Position numbers and translations under genes: made by a program. The notes under the pieces were generated by a model. That model saw only the letters and a program-made list of their open reading frames with translations, was not told the origin of the DNA and did not search any database. From Candidatus Thorarchaeota archaeon (GTDB taxonomy: Archaea > Asgardarchaeota > Thorarchaeia > Thorarchaeales > Thorarchaeaceae), in NCBI GenBank assembly GCA_020348985.1, contig CP070761.1:1317647-1381646 (forward strand): 64,000 bases of DNA, written 5' to 3'. Below are positions 16,915 through 24,255 of the stretch, in pieces (the stretch's first letter is position 1; the number at the start of each line of letters is the position of its first letter).

Positions 16915-17460
16915 TTACTCGAACTTCTCGTACCTCAGCACGTTTTCATCCTGTGAAATGAATCGGAATAAGCCAGATGCAGCCACAGTATTCTTGCAGT
17001 CTTCAGGTGAAACATGGTCTATAAGGAAGACAAGCTTTCCGGAAGGCTTCAGGACCCTGTGCATCTCTGCGATCAACTCCTCCTTGTCTGGCACCCATGT
17101 ATAGACATCGATAAGAAGAGTGAAATCAAGATGCTCGTTTGGTAGGCCAGTCTCTAAACCAGATAGAATGGTCTCTACGTTCGTAATTCCAGTTTTCTTC
17201 GTTCTTTTACGAACTCGTTCAAGGGCCAAAGGATGGATATCCAAAGCATAGACAGTCCCGCCTTCGCCCACAAGCTCGGCCACCGGCATTGTGTAGCTTC
17301 CTATTCCACATCCGTAGTCCAAGACTCTGTGTCCTTCTTTGATTCCAAGATTCTTAGCAAACTCCTGAGGCTTCCTGAAACGTTCACGAGCTCGCAGGTA
17401 CAGTGCCATTATTCTGTAGCTTGTGTTTGACATTGTTCGTTGCTCTGTGTGTGTGGTCAT
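16915..17460 (-). CDS. Class I SAM-dependent methyltransferase
   Basis: A 181-residue UbiE-like methyltransferase. Motif I is VLDYGCGIGSYTMPVAELVG (about residues 48-67), with the acidic residue of motif II at LDIHPLALERV and motif IV at LLIDVYTWVPD. The post-motif helix (EMHRVLKPSGKLVFLIDH) is typical. The substrate cannot be told. AGGTGA lies seven bases before the ATG at 17460. It faces an HxlR-type regulator across a 97-base region full of dyads, so that regulator probably controls it. HxlR proteins often respond to aldehydes, quinones or redox signals. Confidence 0.85.
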   Translation of the reverse strand: MTTHTEQRTMSNTSYRIMALYLRARERFRKPQEFAKNLGIKEGHRVLDYGCGIGSYTMPVAELVGEGGTVYALDIHPLALERVRKRTKKTGITNVETILSGLETGLPNEHLDFTLLIDVYTWVPDKEELIAEMHRVLKPSGKLVFLIDHVSPEDCKNTVAASGLFRFISQDENVLRYEKFE

Positions 17461-17475
17461 GATCTAGTCACCTAT

Positions 17476-17542
17476 ACTTCAGAATGTAAAGTATTTAAAC
17501 TTCCAAGAGTGAAGCAATGAAGGAACTTCAGTCAAGTGAAGT
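17476..17542. promoter_or_regulatory. Divergent promoter with three CTTC/GAAG dyads
   Basis: The 97-base divergent region holds three related dyads: 17476-17492 (ACTT, 9-base gap, AAGT), 17499-17514 (ACTTC, 7-base gap, GAAG) and a perfect ACTTCA-N6-TGAAGT at 17525-17542. A TATA-like TATTTAAA sits at 17492-17499 between the first two. The arrangement suits binding of the adjacent HxlR dimer to control itself and the methyltransferase. Confidence 0.55.
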
Positions 17543-17557
17543 AATGGGTGACAGCTC

Positions 17558-17947
17558 TTGGCTCAATCAAATCAACAGGAAGAATTCGACGTTCGCTATT
17601 GCAGACATGATCAGACAATCCTTTGCGATGACAGATGCTTCTACCGCAGGATACTGGCAGTTATTGGTAAGAAGTATACTCTGAACATACTCCGGATTCT
17701 GGTCCGAGTCGAATCGGCCAGGTTCAGTACACTCGCCAAGGGAGTTGGTGGCAGTCCCAAGACTCTTACAGATCGGCTCAACGAGTTGGTAGACCTTGGT
17801 ATTCTGAATAGAGAGGCCTATGCAGAGATTCCCCCGAGGGTTGAGTATTCCCTGAATGATATGGGAAGAGACCTTGCACCCGTTCTAGATGCCATCAGAG
17901 ATTGGACGTTGAAATGGTGGTCTCACCATATGCCCCCACAAGGATAG
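17558..17947 (+). CDS. HxlR-family winged-helix transcription regulator
   Basis: A 129-residue HxlR-type regulator. The HTH core GKKYTLNILRILVRVESARFS, then GVGGSPKTLTDRLNELVDLGILNREAY, and the wing PPRVEYSLNDMGRDLAPVL are diagnostic. N-terminal cysteines (C15, C23 and C27, as in RYCRHDQTILCDDRCFY) are a common redox-sensing feature of the family. The start is TTG at 17558. It is divergent from the methyltransferase gene, and the dyads between them are likely operators. Autoregulation is inferred, not shown. Confidence 0.88.
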   Translation: MAQSNQQEEFDVRYCRHDQTILCDDRCFYRRILAVIGKKYTLNILRILVRVESARFSTLAKGVGGSPKTLTDRLNELVDLGILNREAYAEIPPRVEYSLNDMGRDLAPVLDAIRDWTLKWWSHHMPPQG

Positions 17948-17973
17948 GTAGTACTGAAGCTGAGATGCAGATA

Positions 17974-19533
17974 CTACTTGTCACCCTTTCTATAGGACTC
18001 GGCCAACAGGTCAGGTATGTATCGCGTTTCTATTTCTGACCCTTCCAGGATGTCACTAATCTGGATAGTACAGAATGGACATTCAGTAGTAATCATAGAG
18101 GCGCCAGTTGCCTCGATGTACTCTCTCTTGGTAGTTGCTATCTTCTGAGAAAGTTCACGCTTCCCGGCGCGAACTCCACCTCCAGCACCACAACAACGAT
18201 TCCTGTATGGATCCTCAATATACTCTACACCAGGAATCATCTTCAGAAGCTCTACAGGTTGGTCAACAACGCCCTGACCTCTACCAAGATGGCATGGTTC
18301 ATGGTAGGTGATTTTGAGCTTTATCTCACCTTTTGGCAGAACCAGGTTCTCCTTGCCTATGACATCAAGCATGTATTCTGCTAGGTCATGCACCTTGAAC
18401 TTGGGCGGCTCTCCACGCTTTTCAGTAATGACTGGACGGTGATCCTCGCGAAGTGTCTTTCCACAGCCAGCACATGCTACGACCACAGTATCGAAACCAT
18501 GTTTATCCATAGCATTCTCGAATATCTCGGTAACTCTTTCGACTGCAGCATGAGCCGTGTGCAAATCACCTGTTCTGAAAGCAGGACTAGCACAACACCA
18601 TTGCTCCTTTGGTACTATAACATCGACGCCATTGCGGTTCAAAACCTCGATGAGCGCCTTCCCAGTGTTCTGCATTCTGTAGTCAATCAAACACCCGGTG
18701 AAGAAGCCAACTCGTCCACGGGAATTCTCGACCGTGAATTCCTCGGTCTCTAATGCCTTCAGCAGTGGTGCGTCCTTCTCAGGAACTGCTCTCCCGGTGG
18801 CATTTATCTGGTCGATAAAGCCTTGTTGCCCCTCGGCCAATGGATAGCCAGCCTCAACAGCCTTCGCACGTAGAAGCTCAACTGCCAGTGCTGGGACATC
18901 GATTTTCTTCGGGCAGATGTCAGTGCACATCTTACACGTCGTACAGCTGTAGACCGATTCGTCTATTGCCATCCCTACACGGTCTTCGACGTCTCTCGGG
19001 TCGAGTTCCAGACGGGCAATCTGTCTGATAATCATTGGTCCAGGATACTCCCAGGTTTCATGGACAATCGGGCAGTTGGACAGACACGCGGCACATTCAA
19101 TGCACTTGCGAATCTCACGAACCTTCTCTATTTCCTCAGCATGAATGATTTCGGGTCTCTCAGGCTTCTTGTCACGCGCAACATAGGGCCGGATTCGTCG
19201 AATCCGATACTCGGTCTGAGCCATATCGACCACAAGGTCTTTGATAATTGGCATCTTATCCAATGGTTCTAGAACTAGTGACTCCTCTGGATCTACCTTG
19301 GTTCGGCAGGCTATTCTTGCGGTTCCGTTCACCTTCACTGCACAAGACCCGCATTGACCACCTCGGCACTCCCATCGGAAAGCAAGACTGGAATCAAACT
19401 TGTCTTGAACATAGAGTAAGGCGTCTAATACTGTCATTCCTACTTCGTATTCAACTTCAAAGTCTTGGAGGTATGGAGCATCGTCGTTGTCAGGGTTGTA
19501 TCGCTGCACACTTGTTTTGATTGTCTCAGCCAT
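17974..19533 (-). CDS. tfrB: Thiol:fumarate reductase-like iron-sulfur/CCG subunit
   Basis: A 519-residue fusion of an SdhB/FrdB-type iron-sulfur protein with an HdrB-like module, the layout of methanogen TfrB. A [2Fe-2S] ferredoxin domain has C56, C61, C64 and C76. Two [4Fe-4S] motifs follow (C144/147/150/154 and C197/200/203/207). Two CCG domains end the protein, with CC at 313-314, C354/C357, C414, CC at 447-448 and C485/C488. It passes electrons between the flavoprotein subunit encoded just upstream and a thiol or quinone partner. No SdhC/D membrane anchors are seen nearby. Twelve bases separate it from tfrA, so they form one operon. CoM/CoB use is doubtful outside methanogens. Confidence 0.9.
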   Translation of the reverse strand: MAETIKTSVQRYNPDNDDAPYLQDFEVEYEVGMTVLDALLYVQDKFDSSLAFRWECRGGQCGSCAVKVNGTARIACRTKVDPEESLVLEPLDKMPIIKDLVVDMAQTEYRIRRIRPYVARDKKPERPEIIHAEEIEKVREIRKCIECAACLSNCPIVHETWEYPGPMIIRQIARLELDPRDVEDRVGMAIDESVYSCTTCKMCTDICPKKIDVPALAVELLRAKAVEAGYPLAEGQQGFIDQINATGRAVPEKDAPLLKALETEEFTVENSRGRVGFFTGCLIDYRMQNTGKALIEVLNRNGVDVIVPKEQWCCASPAFRTGDLHTAHAAVERVTEIFENAMDKHGFDTVVVACAGCGKTLREDHRPVITEKRGEPPKFKVHDLAEYMLDVIGKENLVLPKGEIKLKITYHEPCHLGRGQGVVDQPVELLKMIPGVEYIEDPYRNRCCGAGGGVRAGKRELSQKIATTKREYIEATGASMITTECPFCTIQISDILEGSEIETRYIPDLLAESYRKGDK

Positions 19534-19545
19534 CTTCTTGCCTCC

Positions 19546-21249
19546 TCATGGCGGGGTAATCTTTGTAATGATGAGCTCCTGTTTCGTCAATTCCATGTCC
19601 CCATTCGCTCCTTTGCGAACCACGATGTTATAGTAGCCGTCATCTTCCGGGTCTGCATCCACTCTATAGTGTGCGCCTCTGCTCCCCTTTCTGATTAGAG
19701 CAGCCTCAGCTACCATTCGAGCTGTAGTGACCATGTGACCGAATTCAATTGCCTGATGCCAGCCAGGGTTGAATCGCTTCTCAGCAACGTCTACCTTGAT
19801 CTTAGGGACTACTTCATTCTCGATACGTCTGAGTTCCTTGACAGCAAAGGCCATCTCTTCTTCCTTACGGAATATCTGCACTTTAGTCCACATTAGATCG
19901 GTGAGCTCCTTTCTGGCGTCTGCTGGTGAGATTCCTTTCTCACGCTTCAACATAGCTTCTAGTTTCAGGAATTCTTTCATTGCTTTTTCTTTTGGCAGTC
20001 CAGTCATTTCATGCTCCTTGGCAAATTTCGCTGCACTCTCTCCAGACAATGCGCCAAATACCTGAGTATCTGCCAACGCGTTCCCACCCAGCCTATTGCC
20101 GCCATGAACACCGCCTGTGCACTCACCCGCCGCGAAGAGGCCAGGTATGTTTGTTCCGGCTTCCTCGTCTATCTTGATACCACCCATAAAATGGTGACAG
20201 GTCGGGGATACTTGCATTGGTTCATCACGAATGTCAACGCCTGCATCTTCGAATTGCTCAATCATGCTCTCTAGTCGAAACTCGATTATTGATCTGGGCA
20301 GGTGAGAGATGCTGAGGTAGACTCCGCCATCTGGCGATCCACGGCCCTCACGGACTTCGGTCATTATGGAACGTGCAACTTGGTCACGACCAGCCAGCTC
20401 CATGACTCCCGGATAGTATCTGTGCATGAAGCGTTCGCCCTCGCTGTTGAGAAGTATTCCGCCCTCGCCTCTGACAGCCTCTGTTACTAGTCTGCCGCGT
20501 GCGGATTCCGGTTTCACCATTCCTGTGGGATGGAATTGAACCATTTCCATGTCAATGAGGTCACAACCAGCCTCGTAGGCCATCGCATATCCATCACCGA
20601 CGTCAAGCTGCGCATTGCTTGTAACCGTGTAGACACGGCCTGCACCACCAGTGGCCATTACAACCGCCTTGGCCCGGAAGATCATGTAGTCGCCGTACTT
20701 CAGATCGATTGCTGTCACACCTGCAATCCTACCATCATGAAGCAGAAGCTTGGTGGCAAATATCTCATCGTAGACTCTAACTGCGCTCTTTCTGACGGCC
20801 TCTACGAGAGTAACCATGATTTCGGATCCTGTTCTATCAGAAGCATAGGCAGTTCTGCGCCAGCTTTGCTTTCCGAAAGGCCTCTGTGCAATCTTGCCTT
20901 CAGGCGTCCGATCAAATACTGCGCCCATCTCTTCAAGATCGAAGACTCTTTCCGAAGCATCTCGGACGAGTATTTCCGCAAGTGCCTGATCATTGAGATA
21001 GTTTCCGCCTACTATCGTGTCCTTGAAATGAGTTTCCGGATTGTCGTCCGGATCGACATTTCCAAGTGATACGTTGTATCCCCCTTCGGCCATGGCCGTG
21101 TGCGCCTTGCCCAGAAGTTCCTTACTTAGCATGATTACATCGAGATTGTATTTTGTGGCTTCGATTGCTGCTCTACAACCAGCACCGCCGGCACCTACGA
21201 CCAATACATCACACAGGATAGTTCGGTATGGGAGTTCCTCCAAGTGCAA
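19546..21249 (-). CDS. tfrA: Fumarate reductase/succinate dehydrogenase flavoprotein
   Basis: A 567-residue FAD subunit. The dinucleotide-binding motif VGAGGAG is at residues 18-24. The KAHTAMAEGG segment carries His50 at the position that binds FAD covalently in this family. FHPTG, the catalytic arginine region (GGVHGGNRLGGNALADTQVFG) and the HxxGG-type segment are all present. It interconverts fumarate and succinate with the iron-sulfur/CCG subunit. The start is TTG at 21249, or the TTG six bases later, which leaves better spacing after GGAGGA. Class I fumarase subunits lie upstream on the same strand, tying it to malate-fumarate-succinate metabolism. Confidence 0.9.
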   Translation of the reverse strand: MHLEELPYRTILCDVLVVGAGGAGCRAAIEATKYNLDVIMLSKELLGKAHTAMAEGGYNVSLGNVDPDDNPETHFKDTIVGGNYLNDQALAEILVRDASERVFDLEEMGAVFDRTPEGKIAQRPFGKQSWRRTAYASDRTGSEIMVTLVEAVRKSAVRVYDEIFATKLLLHDGRIAGVTAIDLKYGDYMIFRAKAVVMATGGAGRVYTVTSNAQLDVGDGYAMAYEAGCDLIDMEMVQFHPTGMVKPESARGRLVTEAVRGEGGILLNSEGERFMHRYYPGVMELAGRDQVARSIMTEVREGRGSPDGGVYLSISHLPRSIIEFRLESMIEQFEDAGVDIRDEPMQVSPTCHHFMGGIKIDEEAGTNIPGLFAAGECTGGVHGGNRLGGNALADTQVFGALSGESAAKFAKEHEMTGLPKEKAMKEFLKLEAMLKREKGISPADARKELTDLMWTKVQIFRKEEEMAFAVKELRRIENEVVPKIKVDVAEKRFNPGWHQAIEFGHMVTTARMVAEAALIRKGSRGAHYRVDADPEDDGYYNIVVRKGANGDMELTKQELIITKITPP

Positions 21250-21485
21250 TCCTCCGGGGAGATTTCATTCCTCTGATGTTCGGGTCGGGCTTAGTGTGCC
21301 ATATTATACTTACTGTTCGAGGTCAGCGATTTTAGCACAAGATGTAGACTTTGAGAAACTAGTGAGAACGAAGTATCGAAGCAGGAAACATGTTTGGCGC
21401 CATTCTGAAGTGCTGAAATCTACCTCAACCGATGAACTAATAGCGCCAGTTATGGCTATTCTACAAAATAAGCTGGGGGTTGAAG

Positions 21486-21587
21486 ATGGAGTTAGAAAAC
21501 ACCCTGCTTGTGCTGGCAATCGTAGTGCTGGTGCTCATGATCGCCTATGGAGTAACTATACCGTTTTTGCATACTCTTGGAGGGTAG
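21486..21587 (+). CDS. Possible 33-residue single-pass membrane peptide
   Basis: An ATG frame encodes a 33-residue peptide with a short charged N-terminus (MELEN) and about 20 uninterrupted hydrophobic residues (LLVLAIVVLVLMIAYGVTI) before a short polar end. GGGGG lies close upstream at 21475-21479. It is antisense to no gene, sitting alone in the 400-base gap between tfrA and the fumarase genes, on the opposite strand. A 6-bp inverted repeat (AATAGC/GCTATT, 21439-21460) lies before it. It could be a small membrane subunit. Chance is possible for so short a frame. Confidence 0.4.
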   Translation: MELENTLLVLAIVVLVLMIAYGVTIPFLHTLGG

Positions 21588-21653
21588 GCGAGCAAGGCAG
21601 TAAATACACTGAAGCAGGGCAGCTGAGTGGGTCTACAGTCAGCATTCTATTTC

Positions 21654-22262
21654 CTACTCTTTGATGCCAATTATCGAATAGACCTCTGCTTTCCGGGAGG
21701 CTACTTTCTCATCCATTTCATCATGAAGACTGCTGCCATGGCTATCCATTGTGACAAGAAGTGGACCGAATTTCTCAGCGGTAATTACCCAGAGTGCTTC
21801 AGGCATTCCCAAATCTTGCCATTCATAGGCGCGCACCTCTTTCAGTCCCTTCGCTGCGAGAGCTCCACACCCTCCGGTGAAACTGCAGTAGACGGCACCC
21901 ACTTGCTTCAATGCATCAAGCGTCTTTTCAGCCATTCCACCTTTGCCGATGATGATTCTTGCCTTGTATTTTCGTAGGAACTCGTCCTCGAAGAGCTCCA
22001 TCCTTATGCTTGTAGTTGGTCCCGCAGACACTATCTTCCATTTGCCATCTTTCTGCCAAGCGACAGGGCCAACATGATACACGACACTGCCTTCAAAGTC
22101 TACAGGAGGTTTTTCCCCTTTCTCAAACATCTCTAGTGCTCGCTGGTGTGCCTCGTCTCGTGCAGTATACACATGTTCTCCCGACACATACACCACATCA
22201 CCGACTTTCAGCTTGCGAGCATCTTCCTCCGAGATTGGCGTTGTAAAGTGGTACTCCGTCAT
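21654..22262 (-). CDS. fumB: Class I fumarase, beta (C-terminal) subunit
   Basis: A 202-residue beta subunit of two-subunit class I fumarate hydratase. The core YVSGEHVYTARDEAHQRAL, then AGPTTSIRME, GKGGMAEKTLDAL and the late CSFTGGCGALAA are the usual pattern. The start at 22262 directly follows the alpha-subunit stop and has GGAGGTGG upstream; a longer version is less likely. It pairs with the alpha subunit to hydrate fumarate to malate with a [4Fe-4S] cluster. It lies in the same orientation as tfrAB, about 400 bases upstream of them. The gene symbol fumB is used here only to mark the subunit. Confidence 0.92.
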   Translation of the reverse strand: MTEYHFTTPISEEDARKLKVGDVVYVSGEHVYTARDEAHQRALEMFEKGEKPPVDFEGSVVYHVGPVAWQKDGKWKIVSAGPTTSIRMELFEDEFLRKYKARIIIGKGGMAEKTLDALKQVGAVYCSFTGGCGALAAKGLKEVRAYEWQDLGMPEALWVITAEKFGPLLVTMDSHGSSLHDEMDEKVASRKAEVYSIIGIKE

Positions 22263-22263
22263 T

Positions 22264-23151
22264 CTATGCCACCTCCGATGGATGAGTAACATAAGTTACA
22301 TCCAGGTTGCTTGAAATCACAGCTGTGCTCCTTCTCGCAGCCCAGCACTGCACAGCCACTCCAACAGGAAGACTTGCTGGATGTCGCATCGCATAGTCAA
22401 CTTTCACTCCAAGAACTGTCGTCTTCCCGCCAAGACCCATGGGACCAATGCCTGTAGCATTGATAGCCTTCATTAATTCCTCCTCAATCTGAGCAACTTC
22501 AGGTTCAGGATGTCGATCTTCAAGCGGCCGAAGAAGCTGTTGCTTGGCGATCTTTATCGCAATGTCTATGCCGCCGCCAATTCCAACACCAATTATGTTT
22601 GGAGAACAGGCCTTTCCCATATAGCTCATAGCATTGTCGACAACGAGTTTCTTGACCCCCGTGAGGCCGACACCGGGTTTGAGCATACCAACGATACTAA
22701 CATTCTCACTGCCGCCGCCCTTCGGAAAGACAGTAATCTCAAGAGAATCACCAGGCACAACTTCCCAGTTGATCCAGGGTATGAATCGGCCTGTGTTATC
22801 ACCTGAGTTGCCACCAACGATAGGATTGACAGCATTTGGTCTGAGCGGAGTCTGTTCAGTGGCCTTTCGTGTGGCTTTCAAGAGCGCGTCTCTAATCTCT
22901 CCAAGAAACGGGAATCTTTCACCAACTTTCGTGTAGAATGATATGATGCCTGTGTCTTGACACATGGGAATTCCAGTTGACGCAATCTCGATATTTGTAA
23001 GAATAGCCTCCATCTGAGTCTTTGCGGTGCTTTCAGTTTCTCGATCGTAGGCTTTCTTGATTGCATCTTCGACGTCTTTCGGGAGTTTCGCTGTTGATTC
23101 TTTCAGAAGACGATATGCTGTGTCGTGAATTACTTGACTTGGATCCTTCAT
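22264..23151 (-). CDS. fumA: Class I fumarase, alpha (N-terminal) subunit
   Basis: A 295-residue alpha subunit of class I fumarate hydratase. Cluster cysteines are visible at GIPMCQDTG (C64), GKACSPNI and VQCWAARR. NPIVGGNSGDNTGR and GIGGGIDIA are also family hallmarks. It forms the iron-sulfur active site with the beta subunit encoded immediately downstream (overlapping SD and stop). Two-subunit class I fumarases are usual in archaea and anaerobic bacteria and are oxygen sensitive, which points to an anaerobic life. With TfrAB it makes a malate-fumarate-succinate route. Confidence 0.94.
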   Translation of the reverse strand: MKDPSQVIHDTAYRLLKESTAKLPKDVEDAIKKAYDRETESTAKTQMEAILTNIEIASTGIPMCQDTGIISFYTKVGERFPFLGEIRDALLKATRKATEQTPLRPNAVNPIVGGNSGDNTGRFIPWINWEVVPGDSLEITVFPKGGGSENVSIVGMLKPGVGLTGVKKLVVDNAMSYMGKACSPNIIGVGIGGGIDIAIKIAKQQLLRPLEDRHPEPEVAQIEEELMKAINATGIGPMGLGGKTTVLGVKVDYAMRHPASLPVGVAVQCWAARRSTAVISSNLDVTYVTHPSEVA

Positions 23152-23308
23152 GATTGAGCTGCATCCTGTGATTTGGTGATTAATGGAAGGAGCAATCTGC
23201 TCTTTTCGGGCTGGCTGCGCAGACCTCCTCTTAATCTGTCTTCCTATGCTTCAGGTCAATCTGGAGCACTATGTAGGACAGCAGCCTAAATACCCAAGCT
23301 CATATTAA

Positions 23309-23827
23309 TTGCTGAAGTCAGAGGAGAGGCTCTTGCGGCTATTCGATTCGCTAACGTTGTCGGTCATATCATTCTCAGTAGGCATCATACTCCTGCTCAT
23401 CTACAGTTTGTACGATGTGCGAAACCGGTCAGTTCCAAACATGGTTTCATACGTTGGAATTGTGCTTGTCATGGGACTGGTGTTAGTTGACGGCCAGCTT
23501 CTTTCGGAAATCGAACTTCATGTGACCGCCATACTGTTTTCACTAGTGCTTTCGTACGTCTTGTATAGAATGGGAGCCGTAGGTGGAGCTGATGTGAAAG
23601 CCCTGGTTGCTCTGGCAATAGTGAGTCCTGGAGCCGCCTTCGTAGTCTGGGAAAACCCGTTTCTTGAAGCAGTAATCAACATGGGAATAGTCACAGGTTT
23701 GATGTTGCTATTTGGGTTTCTCTACTGGAGATTGGCAATAGATTCTGACAACTGGAATACGAAGCCCCCTCTAATTCCATTCCTTCTGTTATCCTTCATA
23801 ATCATCCAGTGCATCTTTCTTGTATGA
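23309..23827 (+). CDS. Type IV prepilin/preflagellin peptidase (A24)
   Basis: A 172-residue polytopic membrane protein of the A24 aspartic peptidase family. The first catalytic Asp lies in YDVRNRSVPN near residue 30, and the second in the GGADVKAL motif near 92. About five hydrophobic helices are visible. It cleaves class III signal peptides of pilins or archaellins at the inner membrane face. The start is uncertain: TTG at 23309 or a later codon. No pilin or archaellin genes are in the window. The gene stands alone and converges with the EMC6-like gene. Confidence 0.82.
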   Translation: MLKSEERLLRLFDSLTLSVISFSVGIILLLIYSLYDVRNRSVPNMVSYVGIVLVMGLVLVDGQLLSEIELHVTAILFSLVLSYVLYRMGAVGGADVKALVALAIVSPGAAFVVWENPFLEAVINMGIVTGLMLLFGFLYWRLAIDSDNWNTKPPLIPFLLLSFIIIQCIFLV

Positions 23828-23832
23828 GTTGC

Positions 23833-24180
23833 TCAAGAAAGGGTCCCAAGAATGGATTCTGGAAGAGTGAAGGCGAATATCAATGTCCAGAGAAGGACCC
23901 ATAGTAGCAGGTAAGAAGGTAAAGAGTTTGTAATCAGTTTCTGCTGTCCACCCATGACCTCTGGATCAACCTCTAAGAGATAGACGATGACAAAGAGTGA
24001 AAGAATGTAGAGTAGCACACCAAACATTAGTCCTCGAAGTCCAGAAAAGACAGGACCTGCCAAGCCACAGACAACCGCAGAGATTATTGCGAAAGTGATC
24101 TTGACATAATAGGTCTGGTCTTTGGGTTCGTTTGCCCACCTACCGTAGAGCCGCTGGAAGATGTTCTGAAGTGACTCCAT
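23833..24180 (-). CDS. Three-helix membrane protein, EMC6-like
   Basis: A 115-residue protein with a cytoplasmic N-terminus (about 27 residues) and three membrane helices: VKITFAIISAVVCGLAG, LRGLMFGVLLYILSLFVIVY and LPSYLLLWVLLWTLIFAF. A polar loop (VDPEVMGGQQKLITN) separates helices two and three. The spacing and the final LLLWxLLWTLIFAF segment resemble EMC6, a core subunit of the eukaryotic ER membrane protein complex, which works with EMC3 in helix insertion. This is a pattern match by eye, not an alignment. It is divergent from the rqcH gene, another cotranslational quality-control factor. Another small three-helix family is the alternative. Confidence 0.45.
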   Translation of the reverse strand: MESLQNIFQRLYGRWANEPKDQTYYVKITFAIISAVVCGLAGPVFSGLRGLMFGVLLYILSLFVIVYLLEVDPEVMGGQQKLITNSLPSYLLLWVLLWTLIFAFTLPESILGTLS

Positions 24181-24220
24181 TCTCTATCACCAAGTGGCTT
24201 GGACCCTCGTCAATCGACCA

Positions 24221-24229
24221 TGTTAAAAA
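24221..24229 (+). promoter_or_regulatory. TATA box of the rqcH gene
   Basis: TGTTAAAAA at 24221-24229 places transcription start near 24250, just before the favoured ATG at 24256. This argues against the longer TTG start at 24199. Confidence 0.45.
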
Positions 24230-24255
24230 GTCCTCGGTCTGATGGGAAGAACAGC

